This document shows, one piece after another, positions 33,917 to 45,484 of a stretch of 64,000 nucleotides of DNA (positions within the stretch are counted from its first letter, which is position 1; each line of letters begins with the position of its first letter). This stretch comes from Ganoderma boninense (taxonomy: Eukaryota; Basidiomycota; Agaricomycetes; Polyporales; Polyporaceae). Under the pieces are notes generated by a model. That model saw only the letters and a list, made by a program, of their open reading frames with translations, was not told the origin of the DNA and ran no database searches. A program made the translations under genes and the position numbers. The stretch is from the NCBI GenBank assembly GCA_002900995.3, contig CM035313.1:1240001-1304000 (forward strand). Direction: 5' to 3'.

Positions 33917-35292
33917 TTAATTTGTCGGGGTAGGAAGCGCAGGAGTGTTGGTTGCGTCCCAGTAGAGAGTGCGAATGAGGTGACGACAGGCCCGATACAA
34001 CCAAGGTATTCCCATCTCTCTCTTGTACACCACGCGAGAGCGCAAAGCCCGTGAGGTGAGAGAACCACGTAGCCGTTCAAATTGTGCTAAGGCTTCGTCG
34101 ATGGAAGGCCTTGCCCCCGGATCATGTCGCGTCATCTCAGCCAATAGTGGCTTAAAGACATCGAAGTGGCGATTCTTCTGCAACAGCCGCAAAGCTCAGC
34201 AGCAAAATTCGCGCGTGTCAATGAAACATCGCTTACTCCCATAAATTGTATCTGAATGAGATTGCCAAGACAATAAACGTCGATCTTATATGGGTCCCGT
34301 AAGACACTGGGTTCCTCGTACTCGGGGACGGTCTTGTCACCTCCGAAGGAGACGCGGATCAAAGGTGAAGCATCTGTCGGGGGACAAATGAGAGAAAGGC
34401 CGAAATCGATGTAGTAATATTTGGTGGGATGCGACGTCCGAGTATGTTGAGTAACCCGGCGTTTGAAGTCGTAACTTTTGTGAGGATGGACGGGGTGGGG
34501 AAGCTCTGAGAAGAGGGGAGCGGGATCCATCATGACATTGTTGATGTGAATATCACTGTACGGCACTCGTGAGCAGACACATCGACAGACAGTAGGGATA
34601 CGTACCAATGTGCAAGATTGTTACGGTGCAAAAACTGAAGGCCCTGAAGTCGCATGCCCAGATACAGGAACTATAAGGCTCGGTTCACAAAACCGATGTG
34701 AAAAACATACCTCAAGAAGCTGACGAATGCATTCAACGCCTTCTCCTACAGTGGCAAATCTGACGCCATTGATGCGCATTAAGTAAGGCATGATCAATAT
34801 AATGATATCCTTGTCTAAGGGCGACTGCAGGACTTCGTAGACGGGGGCTACACAATTGTGGCGGTCGGAAGCCAGCGGGCCTGACATGGTAAACATGCGA
34901 TTTATCCCTTCCTCCCAGGGACAATAAGACTTTTTGACCTGCTTGAGGAAAACAATACGACGGTCAGACGTCCGCACGGCGTCCATGACTTTGTTGCGCT
35001 ACAGTCCGAGGAGAATAAGTACCGAGACGGAAGGTCCTCCGAGTCGAAGACCCCAACGAGCGGAACAACTTACCAAAGCGCCCTTCCCATCCTCGCAGAG
35101 AAGATGGAACTTCTTAGACTTCAACCAGGATGGCTCCCAGTCCTTCCGATAACGGGGGCGTAGCAAGTAACCCGACTCTGCCAGCCACGCTTGATGGTCC
35201 CTCCAGAAGTATTCGTCCTCGTAGAGACCGCCAGACATCTTCATATAGCTCAGGGGGTGTTGGTGCGTAGGTGATGGTTGATAGGGGAGCAT
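33917..35292 (-). CDS. Kinase-like protein K7 (AgaK1-like family), HCD variant
   Basis: Five exons: 35292-35074, 34998-34711, 34643-34606, 34555-34237, 34177-33917, giving about 374 aa. The start MLPYQPSPTHQHPL matches the spacing of K1. N-terminal FWRDHQAWLAESGYLLRPRY, PSWLKSKK. Beta3 Lys in IVFLKQV. The micro-exon encodes GLQFLHRNNLAH; the loop is HCDIHINN. DFG in YIDFGLSLICPPTD, VPEY, DVYCLGN, DPGARPSIDEALAQFERLR, tail LYRACRHLIRTLYWDATNTP. A TTATAATAA string on this strand at about 35388-35396 is roughly 100 bp upstream and may be the TATA element. It belongs with K1, K4 and K6. Activity uncertain because Arg of HRD is Cys. Confidence 0.88.
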
Positions 35293-35852
35293 GTTTGCGG
35301 ATAAGAGGGAACGACGGAAGGAAAAGACGGCATGCGCAAGAGAGGACCTGGAGAGGACACGGCGCGCCACAACGACTGTGGCGGAACAGTTATTATAACC
35401 GCCCAGATCCCACGGTCTCCCCTGGCACCCACAACCTCGCTGCCGATCACACGGTATGGCGCCTTCCCTCTTATGGCAGCATGGCAAGCGCGGAACGTTC
35501 CGGGGTTATCCTGCTTCGCCCCATCTCGTCTCTGGGACCGGTGTTCATGATTCTACTGTACGGTGCTCTTGGATTTCCCGAGCCACTTATTCTGACCACA
35601 ACGAGCGTGCGATAGGTTCCACACTCCGAGGAGAAACCGGTCAGGTCACTGCGCCTGACCAAGATCCGAGTCATGATGATCCCACTGCAGAACGGCGGCG
35701 GCTTGACCAACTTCCAAAGGTGAGAGTGATGTGTGGCTCCGTCGACAAATGATACATATAGCAGTTGGTTATACAGGTGAATATGGCGTAAGTTCGGCGC
35801 GCAGGCGGACAAGGCCACTCCACCAGTGACCGGCGTCCAAGGCGACAGGCCA
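35293..35852. other. 5' flank of K7 / 3' flank of hypothetical gene
   Basis: No exon is supported apart from the TATA-like string near 35390 in K7's promoter. A long in-frame opening upstream of K7 on the minus strand (to 35487) is non-homologous to the paralogues and is treated as leader. Confidence 0.35.
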
Positions 35853-36738
35853 TCACGTTGAAGACACGGCTACAGGACAACGGTGAGAAGGCGTGGGGCT
35901 GCATCGCGCCTGTGCTGACGTCTCACCGTCAACGCTTGTGGATTCCTTATTAATAATTTGGACCACACCCGACTCCCCCAGAACAGTCTCCAAATGCTCC
36001 GGAGTGAGCGCAGAATCCTGTCAACGGCGACGCCGAATCAGCAAAAATACAATCTGGCGAGCACCTGTGCCCTACCGCAGTTGCCGCGAGGAATTGGACG
36101 AAGGCCTCTGTCTCCCTCTCCCATTTCCGAACTTGCTCGGCTAAGGCAGCGACCTTGTAAAGGTACCGTTTGACGTCTGCCGGAAGGTCGATGCTGATAG
36201 GATGAAAGCCGTTCAGCACACTCTCATGACTGGCGAGAGAGCTGGTACATACACTTCCAGGGCGTTCTGGATCTCTTCGAGCGAAGGGCCTATGTCTCCC
36301 TCGGCTTCGGTAAGCGTACGCACTTGAAGTAAGCCGTCTCGGCTAATCGACTCGAGCGGTGCCGAAGAGGCAGAAGCGAGTAGTACAATGGCGTCGGAGG
36401 CGGGTTGAGCCATGGTTTCAGCGGTTTGAAAGGGGTACGGATACAGGTTGCGATGGTGAATGCCCTTCACACCCGTCGTTCCATTGCTGATATACCAGCG
36501 ACCTGGCCCTAGATAGTAGATCGGATGGACGGCATGAAGGTTGAGATCGTGACTAGGCCTGCCGACACGGTACACCACCGCGAGCTATTGTTCCAGAGAG
36601 GGACAAGGGCATGTGCGCTAAGTGAACATTGTGAATGTCAAGTGAGGCTTCGAACTCGGAGTTAGTAAGACCGACTCGGACAAAGACTACACAGCCGGGT
36701 GACAGCCCTGCAAGCAGTCCGTCGTCGGATGAGGGCAT
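35853..36738 (-). CDS. Hypothetical protein, reading frame apparently broken
   Basis: Coding-like pieces lie in order on the minus strand: MPSSDDGLLAGLSPGCVVFV with LDIHNVHLAHMPLSLSG (from 36738); then in another frame YYLGPGRWYISNGTTGVKG and MAQPASDAIVLLASASSAPL through GDIGPSLEEIQNALE; then VLNGFHPISIDLPADVKRYL and LAEQVRKWERETEAFVQFLA; then after a good 60-nt intron DSALTPEHLETVLGESGVV. The third-to-fourth join is a normal GT/AG intron. The first two transitions would need either a frameshift or introns of about 17 and 32 nt, which are too short. The gene is therefore either damaged or mis-modelled by me. A start at 36413 (MAQPASD) removes the first problem only. No family is recognised. 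Confidence 0.35.
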
Positions 36739-37328
36739 GCATCAGCAGAGCTCTTTGTTAGAAACAGAAACATTGTGACCTAGGCTGACGGGAAGAAGGC
36801 ATCGCTTCTCCAAGAAGCAGCACGTTTCAAGTTCTGAGTTTCCCAAGGGCGTTGTGGGTTGCAGTTCTGACGACACGTGTTGATACTTCGAATAAGCCAC
36901 AATTGAGGTACGCTAAAACCACAAGGTGTGAGACAACTAGTGACAGGATATTGTAGTCAGGACCACGTCTTCGGATGTCTACTGACCCTCGGGCTGTGAT
37001 CCCTACTCGGTTTAGTGGCCAGCCCAACAATTACTAGCCAAGGCATGAACTCCAGGTACTTACAGATCATTTGTACTAGTCCACGTTCTAGCTGGCCAGG
37101 GGCTGCTCTTGTCGATATCAAGAGAGAGATTGAGCTTCCAGGCGGGGCGCGTTGCTAATTCCCTGGGAATCCCGGACATCCCACAAGGATAAGACCTGAA
37201 AGGTGAGCTATTGGTGCAACCTTGTCACTGGCTTCGGAAAGAGTAAAAGGCGACTTTGGTGGATTCCTGTGGGTATACACGAGATTTGACAGCAAGACGA
37301 CATACAACGGAAGAGCAAATAGCAGCAG
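36739..37328. other. Intergenic, no gene supported
   Basis: 5' flank of the hypothetical gene and 3' flank of K8. No exon chain or RNA gene is seen. Confidence 0.4.
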
Positions 37329-38688
37329 TTATGACATGTAGGGATGATGTGGGGAGGAAGGAACGGGAATCGCAGGCTTCAGCGAGAGAACATAACGGAC
37401 CGTACGAAAGACGTGACGCGTGTTGCGAAACCAGCCTACAACAGGCTCTTCATCGACGCGAACCGGACGAGACCGCAATGTCCAAAATCGGACTTGTTTC
37501 AGTAGTTCATCGAATCGACGTACTACCTCATCGATGGTCGGTCTCATGGAGGGGTCGGGTTGGATCATATCCTGCACAAGAGGAGCCAAAAGCTCCATCC
37601 CGCGGTAGGTCTGTGGGACAAAGGCACAAGTCAGCACAAGGTAAATGAGAAATGAGCAAGATTGCTTGCACACCTGCAGAATGGACTCCCGTATCATGTT
37701 ACCCACATAGTATATGTCAGTTGGGAATGGGTCGAGTAGCTCCCCGTTCCAGTTCTTGAACTCGGGAGCAGACTTGTCTCCCCCCCTTATGGGGTGCTCG
37801 CGGGGTGGGCCATCTTCAGGATTGTACCGCCTCGAAAGGCCAAAATCGATCAAGTAGTATCTCACAGGACACGCAGTCCGTGTCGAGTGCTTGGAAGAAC
37901 TTCGATAGTCAAGAGATCTCTTAGGCGTCTGGGGGTGAAACATCCGAGGGTACATGGGTCGAGGGTCGAACATGATGTTGGTGTCCGTGCAGTCTCTACC
38001 CGTGTAACGCTGAGTTGTTACCGATGTTGTAATATCATGGACATACCTGTGTGCTACGTGCAATTCGTGCAGGTATTGAAGCCCCTGGAAATATGGATTC
38101 AGCAAAGGCAAGCACGTGAGGCGAAAGCGGTACCTCAAAGACTTGTTGGATAAAAGACAAAATTTCGCCAACAGTCTGCCATGACGGATCATTGCATGCT
38201 CGAAGGAGAGGGAGGACCATGATGGTGAAATTTGGCTCGTCAGGGACACCAAAGACGTCGAGTATGGGAACACAATGGTTGCGAGGATCGGAACGGAGCG
38301 GGTCCGAAGAGAGATATTGGGAAATCTCGACCTCAAGTGGGTTGCGCTCGCTGTCGACTAGTTTCAGCACGACGAGTGAGCTGTCTGCAATGCGGACGGC
38401 ATCAAGGATGTAGGCGGACTGGAGGTAACATCAGCAGGTCACAGGGCAACAAGAAGGTTCAGAACGTACAAGTGCTGGTTGCCAGTCCTCAAAATCGAAC
38501 GGAAACTTCTTCGGGTGTGCTTTCCAAGATGGCTTCCAGCCCGGCCTATAACGAGGGCGAAGCATGTAACCGCGCTGTACCAACCACTCCTGATGATCGC
38601 GCCACCATGCTTCAGGCCTGGAAAGCTGGGAATCGTGTCGAACGCGTGGCGGAGAGATAGGTTGTGTTTCTTCCGTATCCTGTGGCAT
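37329..38688 (-). CDS. Kinase-like protein K8 (AgaK1-like family), intact HRD, close to K2
   Basis: Five exons: 38688-38470, 38418-38134, 38084-38047, 37995-37674, 37610-37329, giving about 381 aa. The start MPQDTEETQPI parallels K2. N-terminal WWRDHQEWLVQRGYMLRPRY, PGWKPSWKAHPKKF. SAYILDAVRIADSSLVVLKLV holds the beta3 Lys. The micro-exon encodes GLQYLHELHVAH, the same as K2; the loop is HRDCTDTN. FDPRPMYPRMFHP is the family insert, DFG is in LIDFGLSRRYNPEDGPP, and APEF, DIYYVGN, DPSMRPTIDEVVRRFDELL follow. The C-terminus is a little longer than in K2. K2 and K8 form a recent-looking pair about 35 kb apart on opposite strands. Predicted active kinase. Confidence 0.88.
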
Positions 38689-38976
38689 GGGGGTGGAGGG
38701 AGGGAGGGCAGCCAAGGGGAGGGGGAGTCGGAGGACGGGGAGAAGGGAGGGCGAGGGATTGCGGCGCGTCTCGCAGTGGCAGTGATGGATGGCGCCTCCG
38801 TTCCTCCGGGTTCAGGCGCCCAGGGAACAAAGACAGACAATAACGTTACATAACGGCGTTCAACAACTCAGTCACGACTCGAAGTCGTGGGCGAACCTTG
38901 GGCATCCTTCGTACGTACTCGCGAAGGGTGGCAAGTAGGCATACCCCCAACGTACCAGTGCTCTCGCGTCCAAGGC

Positions 38977-38983
38977 TATAAAG
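38977..38983 (+). promoter_or_regulatory. TATA-like element upstream of the gene at 39132
   Basis: TATAAAG in CCAAGGCTATAAAGGTGC lies about 150 bp before the start codon at 39132. It is a good TATA match in an otherwise GC-rich flank. Confidence 0.4.
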
Positions 38984-39131
38984 GTGCTTCACTAGCATGG
39001 TCCGCTGCCCATCGAAGCCCCCGCGCCCAGTTCCCTAGTCACTTCACAGCAGTGCTAGCCGCTGCCCCCCCTTCCATCTTCACGCCCAACTTGTCCCTTC
39101 ATTTCATTCACTATCCTTCCTCACATCCGTC

Positions 39132-40075
39132 ATGGATAGCGCTGACATCGGGACGCTTGAACGTGTCGTTGGCGACGTCTCTCATACGGGCCCTGTCCTC
39201 AAAGGATTGTTCGCATTCATATCCAAGCACGTCGACAAGAAACAGATGATAGTCATGTTGCAGGCTGGTGAACACCAACTTCACCTTGCTGGCATGATCC
39301 TCGACCATAAACACGTCAGGAAACTCCTCGGACCACACCATGAACATCTGACTTCAAACTACGCCAAGTGAGTCTTCCCCAGATACGTACCTTCATCATC
39401 CATGTGTCGACATGACATCAAACACGGCGTTAGACTCCACGATGCGCGACGTGACCTTGAAGAGAATTTGCAGGCGCTACGGAACCAAGATATTTGGCAA
39501 AAGTTCCGAGTTTCCAGAAGAGTCTCTGCATGGGTACGCCGCTCTGTCGCCTATAAACATGATGTCGTTGTAAGTACATCGCATCAAAGTCGCATGTTTG
39601 TTTTCTTACCCGTACGTTGCGCATCTACAGAGACAATCTGATTGGGCCAAGCTTGGACTTGTTTTGCGCGACGGCAAGCTTGTCTCAATTAAGGAGGCTT
39701 TGGCATCTCCGTCAGAGCAGACCCTCGTGGCTCCGGGCTCGCGCGATATCGACAAAGCGGTAAAGAAGGAGGATGACGAGGATGAATCCGGTTCGTTTCG
39801 TTTCACTGCTCGTGTATTGAGAATAAGCATTCACATGTCTTCACCAGATATTGGATTGTGCTGCTTGGTTACCTTTGTCTCTGATGACGATGTTTCGACG
39901 GGCGAAGCTCACGAAATGCAGGACCTACAATCAGGTGTGTATAGCCATGCATTTCCCAGGCATGTATCGACCAACCCTCCGTTCAGATGACCCAGGACCT
40001 TCAGTGCCTCAGAAGAAGGTGCGCTTCACCAAGTTGTTCAAAGGTAAAGGTCGCGCGGGCTCGGAGGAGCCGTGA
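39132..40075 (+). CDS. Hypothetical five-exon protein
   Basis: Exons 39132-39367, 39434-39569, 39631-39790, 39848-39934, 39987-40075, giving 235 aa with every join in frame. The start MDSADIGTLERVVGDVSHTG follows a short pyrimidine-rich leader. The N-terminal part (KGLFAFISKHVDKKQMI, EHQLHLAGMILDHKHVR) is helical. The middle is strongly charged (DARRDLEENLQALRNQD, SRRVSAWVRRSVAYKHD). An acidic KKEDDEDES stretch follows, and the end is basic (QKKVRFTKLFKGKGRAG). I recognise no domain. Exon 4 is the least certain, because its sequence (GLCCLVTFVSDDD) differs in character from the rest. Confidence 0.5.
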
Positions 40076-42421
40076 GTTGCGTCGTCATCTTGTGTCACTA
40101 TTCTGCATCATACCCTTGTATTCCTGCCGCCAGCTGTAGGCATGCTTTGATTTGTCACTCTCTGCTCGAGTACATAATGACACGTTCCGACCACTCAGTG
40201 CGACTACGGCAAGTACGAGAGCAACGATTGTACTGCATGCTTGAGGAGAGGGAAGCGTGGACGTGCCTCGCGAGGTGCGCTCTCTAGCTTACAGGTAGGG
40301 CTTCAACGATCTGAAGGTTAACGTCTCGCATTCGTCTTCTTACACTACGCGCCGCTGGAGTTGGTGTTCCATTGCTGAATCTCGCAGTTCCTCGAGACGA
40401 GAACGCTCTTGGCTTGTATTCGTTCCCTTCGACCTGCACCATGTCGTGACCAGCAATTGTAGTATAAGATCGGACTCGTACGCTCTCCACCAAATAATCA
40501 GCCAGAATTCAAGCGAGGAAGTTGGCAGGGACGTGCTTCCAGGAGTTCAGCTCATGTGCGGTTTCCCAGGTAGCAGATGGTCATCCAGAACGCATTCTGA
40601 GGTTCATCCTGGCGTTGGAGCTCAGATACAGTTTAATTCTCGTCGATGACGATTTCCTCCCGCGGACAGTCGTTTCTCAGCCCATATCCGCGAGAGTGAC
40701 CCGAAATCGACACAACGTTGTTTCGCAGTTTTTTGAACGGGCGAGTTGGGACTACGGATATTCGAGTAGAGGCACCCAACATCCGGCATGATCTTGAAGG
40801 GTCAAGATATCGCCGTAGCGAGGTCGTCCGGCGGCCCCACGGAGAAACACCGAACAGTACTCACAGATGATGATTTGAGAGCCTCCGCACCCGCTCGCCG
40901 CCTCACGAGCATCAGCCAACACCTGCCTAAAGTGCATGGCACGTAGCCGCAAGTCCACAATGGCCGATACGATGACGGGGCTGGCTGGCTGAAAGCAGCG
41001 TGAGTCTTGGGCCGAGGCATGTTCAATGGCGGGCGTAGATACGAGGACGACATGGTATGGTAGTAGGTCAAACGTCGGACTGTAGCCTGGAGGGGATTCA
41101 AGGAATACCGATAGCTGTGTGTACACAATTGTCATTGTCAGTACTACACATACCATAAGCCTCGCCGTAAACTTGAGCCTCCCTCCATAATCGAGCTTTC
41201 AGCACCTGGGGATTGTACGAAGTGGATGGGGAACCAGAAGAGCTGGTGCATCTGTGGAGGATCCCGACTGTTCAGTCTCGACTAAGACACGGAAGATGTG
41301 GGACTGATCGTCACCTTGCAGCGAGCGCAGCGTCTTGACCTCCAGGGGCTTGCTAACATTGGACCCCTCTCGGAGATGGAAGCTGGCCGCTCGGAAACAC
41401 TCGTTCCTGTCCGAGTCCTCTCAGCGTCATCGTAAGGTCAACGTTCGGTTACTATAGCGAGGATTCAGCGAAACAGCATCCAGCTGTAGAAGGTCGGTTG
41501 TTGGACTTCAGGCTGCGATTACTTTGTTCAGGTCCTCCATGCATGATCACGATCATCTGCCCGTGGTGAGAAGCTGAGGGCGATGCCTAGGAAAAGCATT
41601 TCTTCTAGCAGATGGGTTGTATGCAGCCGATGGCTGGAACTTTGGGGACTCGGACGGGCGTAGCACTGCTGTTCACGCATAAATCGGTACGTACCCGCTG
41701 GCCTACTCACGGATGACCGCAGGGACCCCAGTTCATCCCCATCGATATCATTTATCTTCTGACACAGTATAGCGACCATCATTCGTGCGTTGGGACTGAT
41801 CCAGCTAAAATAGCGTGTTTTGGGGCTTTGTAGCCTGAGGGACCGAATGGTGACTTGTTCGGGGGTGCCGGTGAGCCCCTGCTAGACAGGGGGAAAATGG
41901 ATGAAGGAATGAAGCTGCAGTTCATATTCACAATCAAAGTCTGGGTGAGGGGAAGGATAGTGGACAAGTAGGTGTTGCTGATGACAGTGGAGGGGCTCAA
42001 GGTGGTCATCAGCGAGAGGAAGGAAGCGCCTGCCGCAGCACCAGCTGGCAAGCAGCAAAACTCAAACTGTACAAAACGTTCGTTGGGTCCTCCAACTTGC
42101 CAAGGGTCCTCCTCCATCTTTGGCTCTCTCGTTGCGAATGCCAAATTTCCCCGTTCTTGGTACGGCGAATTCATTACTTTGTGTGAACCCTGGCGTTGAC
42201 CAAAGGGCATACTTATTAGGCTTCAGACGGCGTACTGAGACTCGTAGGGTCTGGCTCCCGAGCTTAGTCTAAGGTCGACCCCTGGGTCTGGTACAGTGGT
42301 ACGTACTTGCTTACACCCACAAGCACTCGACCAACTGATGCGTTTCATTTTTGGTTTCCGCATGGCGGTATGAGGGTTGAAAATTCGCTACCGTGGTGGT
42401 CTCGTGAGCCCTCCAGCGCAA
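40076..42421. other. Gene-poor interval with possible minus-strand fragments
   Basis: I could not build a gene here. Minus-strand openings at 40284-40493, 40752-41156, 41528-41782 and 41779-42210 have some coding flavour, such as the hydrophobic VLTMTIVYTQLSVFLESPP. They do not join into a recognisable protein. They may be pieces of a decayed membrane-protein gene; this is a guess. Confidence 0.3.
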
Positions 42422-43822
42422 ATGAGCGGCACCATCGCATCCTTACCAGTTGAGCTTCTCGTCAACATATTCATCGAATCAAAGACCACTAGGACCAAGA
42501 ACGATGAGGGGCCGTTCGTGGAGGTGGTAGAAGAATGCCAACGCCCTGTTCCAAACTGGGTTCCTCTCATGTTGGTCTCGCACCACTTCCGCGACGTCAT
42601 CCTCGCCGCCCCGACTATGTGGTCTCGAATCCGTGTCACCAGCAATATCGTTGCGCTTCAGCACAACCTTTCAAGGTTCGAAGACTCCTCGCTGGACCTG
42701 TTGTTCGACACGTCATGGGAATCTGTGCTTTCCCTCATTGAGCCGCATGCCTCTCGCATCCGGGCCATCGCAGTCTCTCCTCAATTCCATGTCAACTCCT
42801 TAGCTGGCTTGGTACCCCTCTTCAGACTCCCCCTTCCTGCACTCGAAGTTGTGCACATAGTTCCAGACATGAATCTGGCACAGGACTCCGACGAGTGGCA
42901 TAGACTCAGGGACGCAGGTTCCGTTTTGGACGAGGCATTGCACCCTCGGGTGAAGGCTGTCACGTCTTATCGGCTTCTACTTCCTGCTCCGGAGTCGCAC
43001 TTTTGGGCCCAGAAGCTCATCCGCGTAGACATACGGTGCCAGGGCGGCCGTATGACCACAGAACACCTAGATGACCTCTTGGCCACCCTGAGGGCGACAC
43101 GACGTTTAGAATCCCTAGCGATCACCTTCCCCTACTCTCCTCCTCCCAGTGTTGGCGCACAGCCATTAGGTATCGGTCAGGCCCCTCCTCCAATCTATAC
43201 ACCACCCAGCCACCCCGCTCTGTTGCTGCGTCTCCGCGTGTTCACGCTCATCGGACCTGCCTGGCTCTGCGGACCCGTCCTCCATGGGATCGACGCGCCC
43301 TCCCTGAAGAGGTTCTACGTGCGAATCAACGCCGCTCAGCATCAGAACGAGGGAGAAGAAGAGCTCGTGGGCATGTTCCCCCGGCAATTCCGCCGCTTCC
43401 TCGCCCAGCCCACTCGCCTCCACATCCACGCCGCCGCGAACAGAGACGGCTTCCGGATGGGGGACTGCAGCTGCGAGACTGGGCGGGTGACGTCGGACCA
43501 GCTCTCCCTGCACGTCAACGTCCAGGGCGCGTGGTGGACACCGACGGCGCGCCTGCACACTGCGCTGCACCTGCTGTGTCGCGTGTTCGGGGACGCGCTG
43601 CTGGAGTCTCTGGAGGTAAGCTACTTCCAGGGACAGCCGCCGGAGGTCGACAGGGCGTGGAAGGGCGTGCTGGAGACGTTCCCGGGGATGCGGAAGCTGT
43701 CGTTATTTGGGAACGACCGGAGGTCGGGCGCTGCCATGGTCAATGCCATTCAGAGGCTGCAGAGGAAGGGCCTGAACCCGGAAATGGTGTTGGTGGCGCA
43801 GAACACCGACTGGGGGACGTAG
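42422..43822 (+). CDS. F-box domain protein with leucine-rich C-terminal region
   Basis: Single exon of 466 aa. ATG at 42422 is the first in-frame ATG; the frame is open further upstream without one. The F-box-like N-terminus reads MSGTIASLPVELLVNIFIES, then VPLMLVSHHFRDVILAAPTM and WSRIRVTS, the pattern common in Agaricomycete F-box proteins. The rest contains irregular leucine-rich segments (LLATLRATRRLESLAI, LRLRVFTLIGPAWLCG, ALLESLEVSYFQGQ, GMRKLSLFGND). Such proteins usually bring substrates to SCF ubiquitin ligases through SKP1; the substrate is unknown. The family is heavily expanded in Agaricomycetes. The protein ends VLVAQNTDWGT. Confidence 0.82.
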   Translation: MSGTIASLPVELLVNIFIESKTTRTKNDEGPFVEVVEECQRPVPNWVPLMLVSHHFRDVILAAPTMWSRIRVTSNIVALQHNLSRFEDSSLDLLFDTSWESVLSLIEPHASRIRAIAVSPQFHVNSLAGLVPLFRLPLPALEVVHIVPDMNLAQDSDEWHRLRDAGSVLDEALHPRVKAVTSYRLLLPAPESHFWAQKLIRVDIRCQGGRMTTEHLDDLLATLRATRRLESLAITFPYSPPPSVGAQPLGIGQAPPPIYTPPSHPALLLRLRVFTLIGPAWLCGPVLHGIDAPSLKRFYVRINAAQHQNEGEEELVGMFPRQFRRFLAQPTRLHIHAAANRDGFRMGDCSCETGRVTSDQLSLHVNVQGAWWTPTARLHTALHLLCRVFGDALLESLEVSYFQGQPPEVDRAWKGVLETFPGMRKLSLFGNDRRSGAAMVNAIQRLQRKGLNPEMVLVAQNTDWGT

Positions 43823-44351
43823 GAGACAAGTTAGTTGACGACGTTTTGGTACAAAGTTACGTACCCAGGAGGAGCACATCTATCTCTTCATCCTACTTAG
43901 AAGCACTAGCAGGATGGGACAATCCGGCGCTGCATGTATTGCCACACTTGAAAAGGCTGCAATACAACTGACACCATAAGAACTGTGGTCCGGGGTTTAC
44001 GTTCAGGGTGGACAGAATGGAGTGGATGAGATAGACATTCACTCTATAGATGGAATTGGCATGAACTCAACCTCGGAAGACGGCGACCAGGACACCGGGT
44101 GGGATCCAGATGATGGTAGCCAAACTTTGTGCGAAGACAAAAATCTCGCATAGTGGGAGTCGCACTCTTAAAACTGGTGAACGACAGCTTCGAATTATAC
44201 GGGCGTACACACGGGGTTAAGGTTATGAGAGAGTGCGCTGTTGCCCTGAAGACGATAACAGGGCACAACCAGCATGGTATACAGTGTTCCGAGTATCCTG
44301 GGAAGCATAAGGAATGGCGACGTTCTGAACGAGCCATTCGGCAAGTCATGA
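43823..44351. other. Convergent 3' region, no gene seen
   Basis: Between the F-box gene (plus) and the ARFRP1-like gene (minus). No supported exon. Confidence 0.45.
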
Positions 44352-45315
44352 TCATGCGTCCTCTCTGGTATGAGAGTTAATTCACGATGTCCACCTATAG
44401 ATGAACGATGCACGTACCTTCGCCGACTGTTCTGCACGCGAATAAACAACCAGTCAATCGCGCCTCGAACATTGGTTCTATAAAACGGCTCAGTTTACGC
44501 ACAACAGAGAACATGTTTCAACAGAACCTACCCTTCCAGCGCGGAAACACCCATGACGTCCAAGCTCGCTATACGCTCCGAACGGTGCTGCGAGTCCATC
44601 TCCTCCCCATAACTTCTCCGCGCACTTTCTACTTTCCGCCGATGCCACTCTTCGTAGTCATTGCGAATCTCTTCTACAGACAAGCTGTGTGGGCTGTCTT
44701 GCTTGTTCGCAAGAAGTAGCATGGGGACACCGAGGATCTGCGGCGCAGACAACACAGAGTCTTACGTCCCATCAGCAAACAGGAGATACGTTGAGAGGGC
44801 TGTCTACATACCGAATACCTCCCAGCCTTCGCTCAATCGCTCCCGGTCTTCCGCGTCGATCACAAACACGACGGCATGGCAATCATCGTAGTATCGGTGC
44901 CATATGGAGCGTATTCCGCGTTGTCCTCCTAGGTCCCAGAACTTCAGGATCGTGGACGGGAGTGTGATCTTCCCCACTAACCAGGATAGGAGGACTTCAG
45001 TGGAGTGCCCGGAGCAACGACTCAGAAGTATGACGTACTGTTCTGACCGACTGTGGGTGCAATCTTATTTGGAGACAGTCCAGGGGTCTCGTTATATAAT
45101 GTCTTTATCTTCTCTAGTAACGTCTACGCGCAAAAATGTGACTTCAGCGCGTCAGTATACCAGGAGGAACACGAACCGTCTTCCCAGCGCCGTCTAGCCC
45201 AATGATGATAACCGAGAACTCCTCCTTCCTAAAGAATGAGGGGTATGTTGCACTACAACAGTACGGAGTCATACCTTGTGAGGTATTCATGAAAGCCCTT
45301 AAGAAGATGGTACAT
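44352..45315 (-). CDS. ARL3: ARF-like small GTPase (ARFRP1 / yeast Arl3 type)
   Basis: Seven exons: 45315-45275, 45228-45177, 45123-45039, 44976-44812, 44760-44532, 44477-44418, 44364-44352, giving 214 aa. It starts MYHLLKGFHEYLTRKEEFSV, typical of ARFRP1. The P-loop is GLDGAGKT, and switch I lies around NKIAPTVGQN. Switch II is WDLGGQRGIRSIWHRYY, the guanine-binding motif is NKQD in LLLANKQDSPHS, and VSALEGTNVRGAIDWL carries the SAL motif. The last two small exons give NSRRREDA; the final 13-nt exon is the weakest part. The yeast relative acts at the trans-Golgi, recruiting Arl1 and golgins after N-terminal acetylation. That localisation is family knowledge, not seen here. Confidence 0.92.
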
Positions 45316-45484
45316 TGGAGAGGATACCGGATGAGCGGACCCGATAGTAGGAGACGGTGTTGAGAGGTTGAACAGGAAGCGCTCAGCCTATGACGCGGTG
45401 GCCAAATATGAACAAATAGAGGCTTGGTGAGTTGGTCGCTGCCGTCGACGTCAAGCAGCCCATATCCACTCGCAGCCCATCACG
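45316..45484. promoter_or_regulatory. Compact bidirectional promoter, ARL3-type gene / VMA16
   Basis: Only 169 bp separate the two divergent start codons, so promoter elements must be shared or interleaved. Both genes serve Golgi or endomembrane function. No clear TATA box is visible. Confidence 0.55.

Noticed and set aside
43166..43570. 134-codon minus-strand ORF
   Set aside because: Antisense of the F-box gene.
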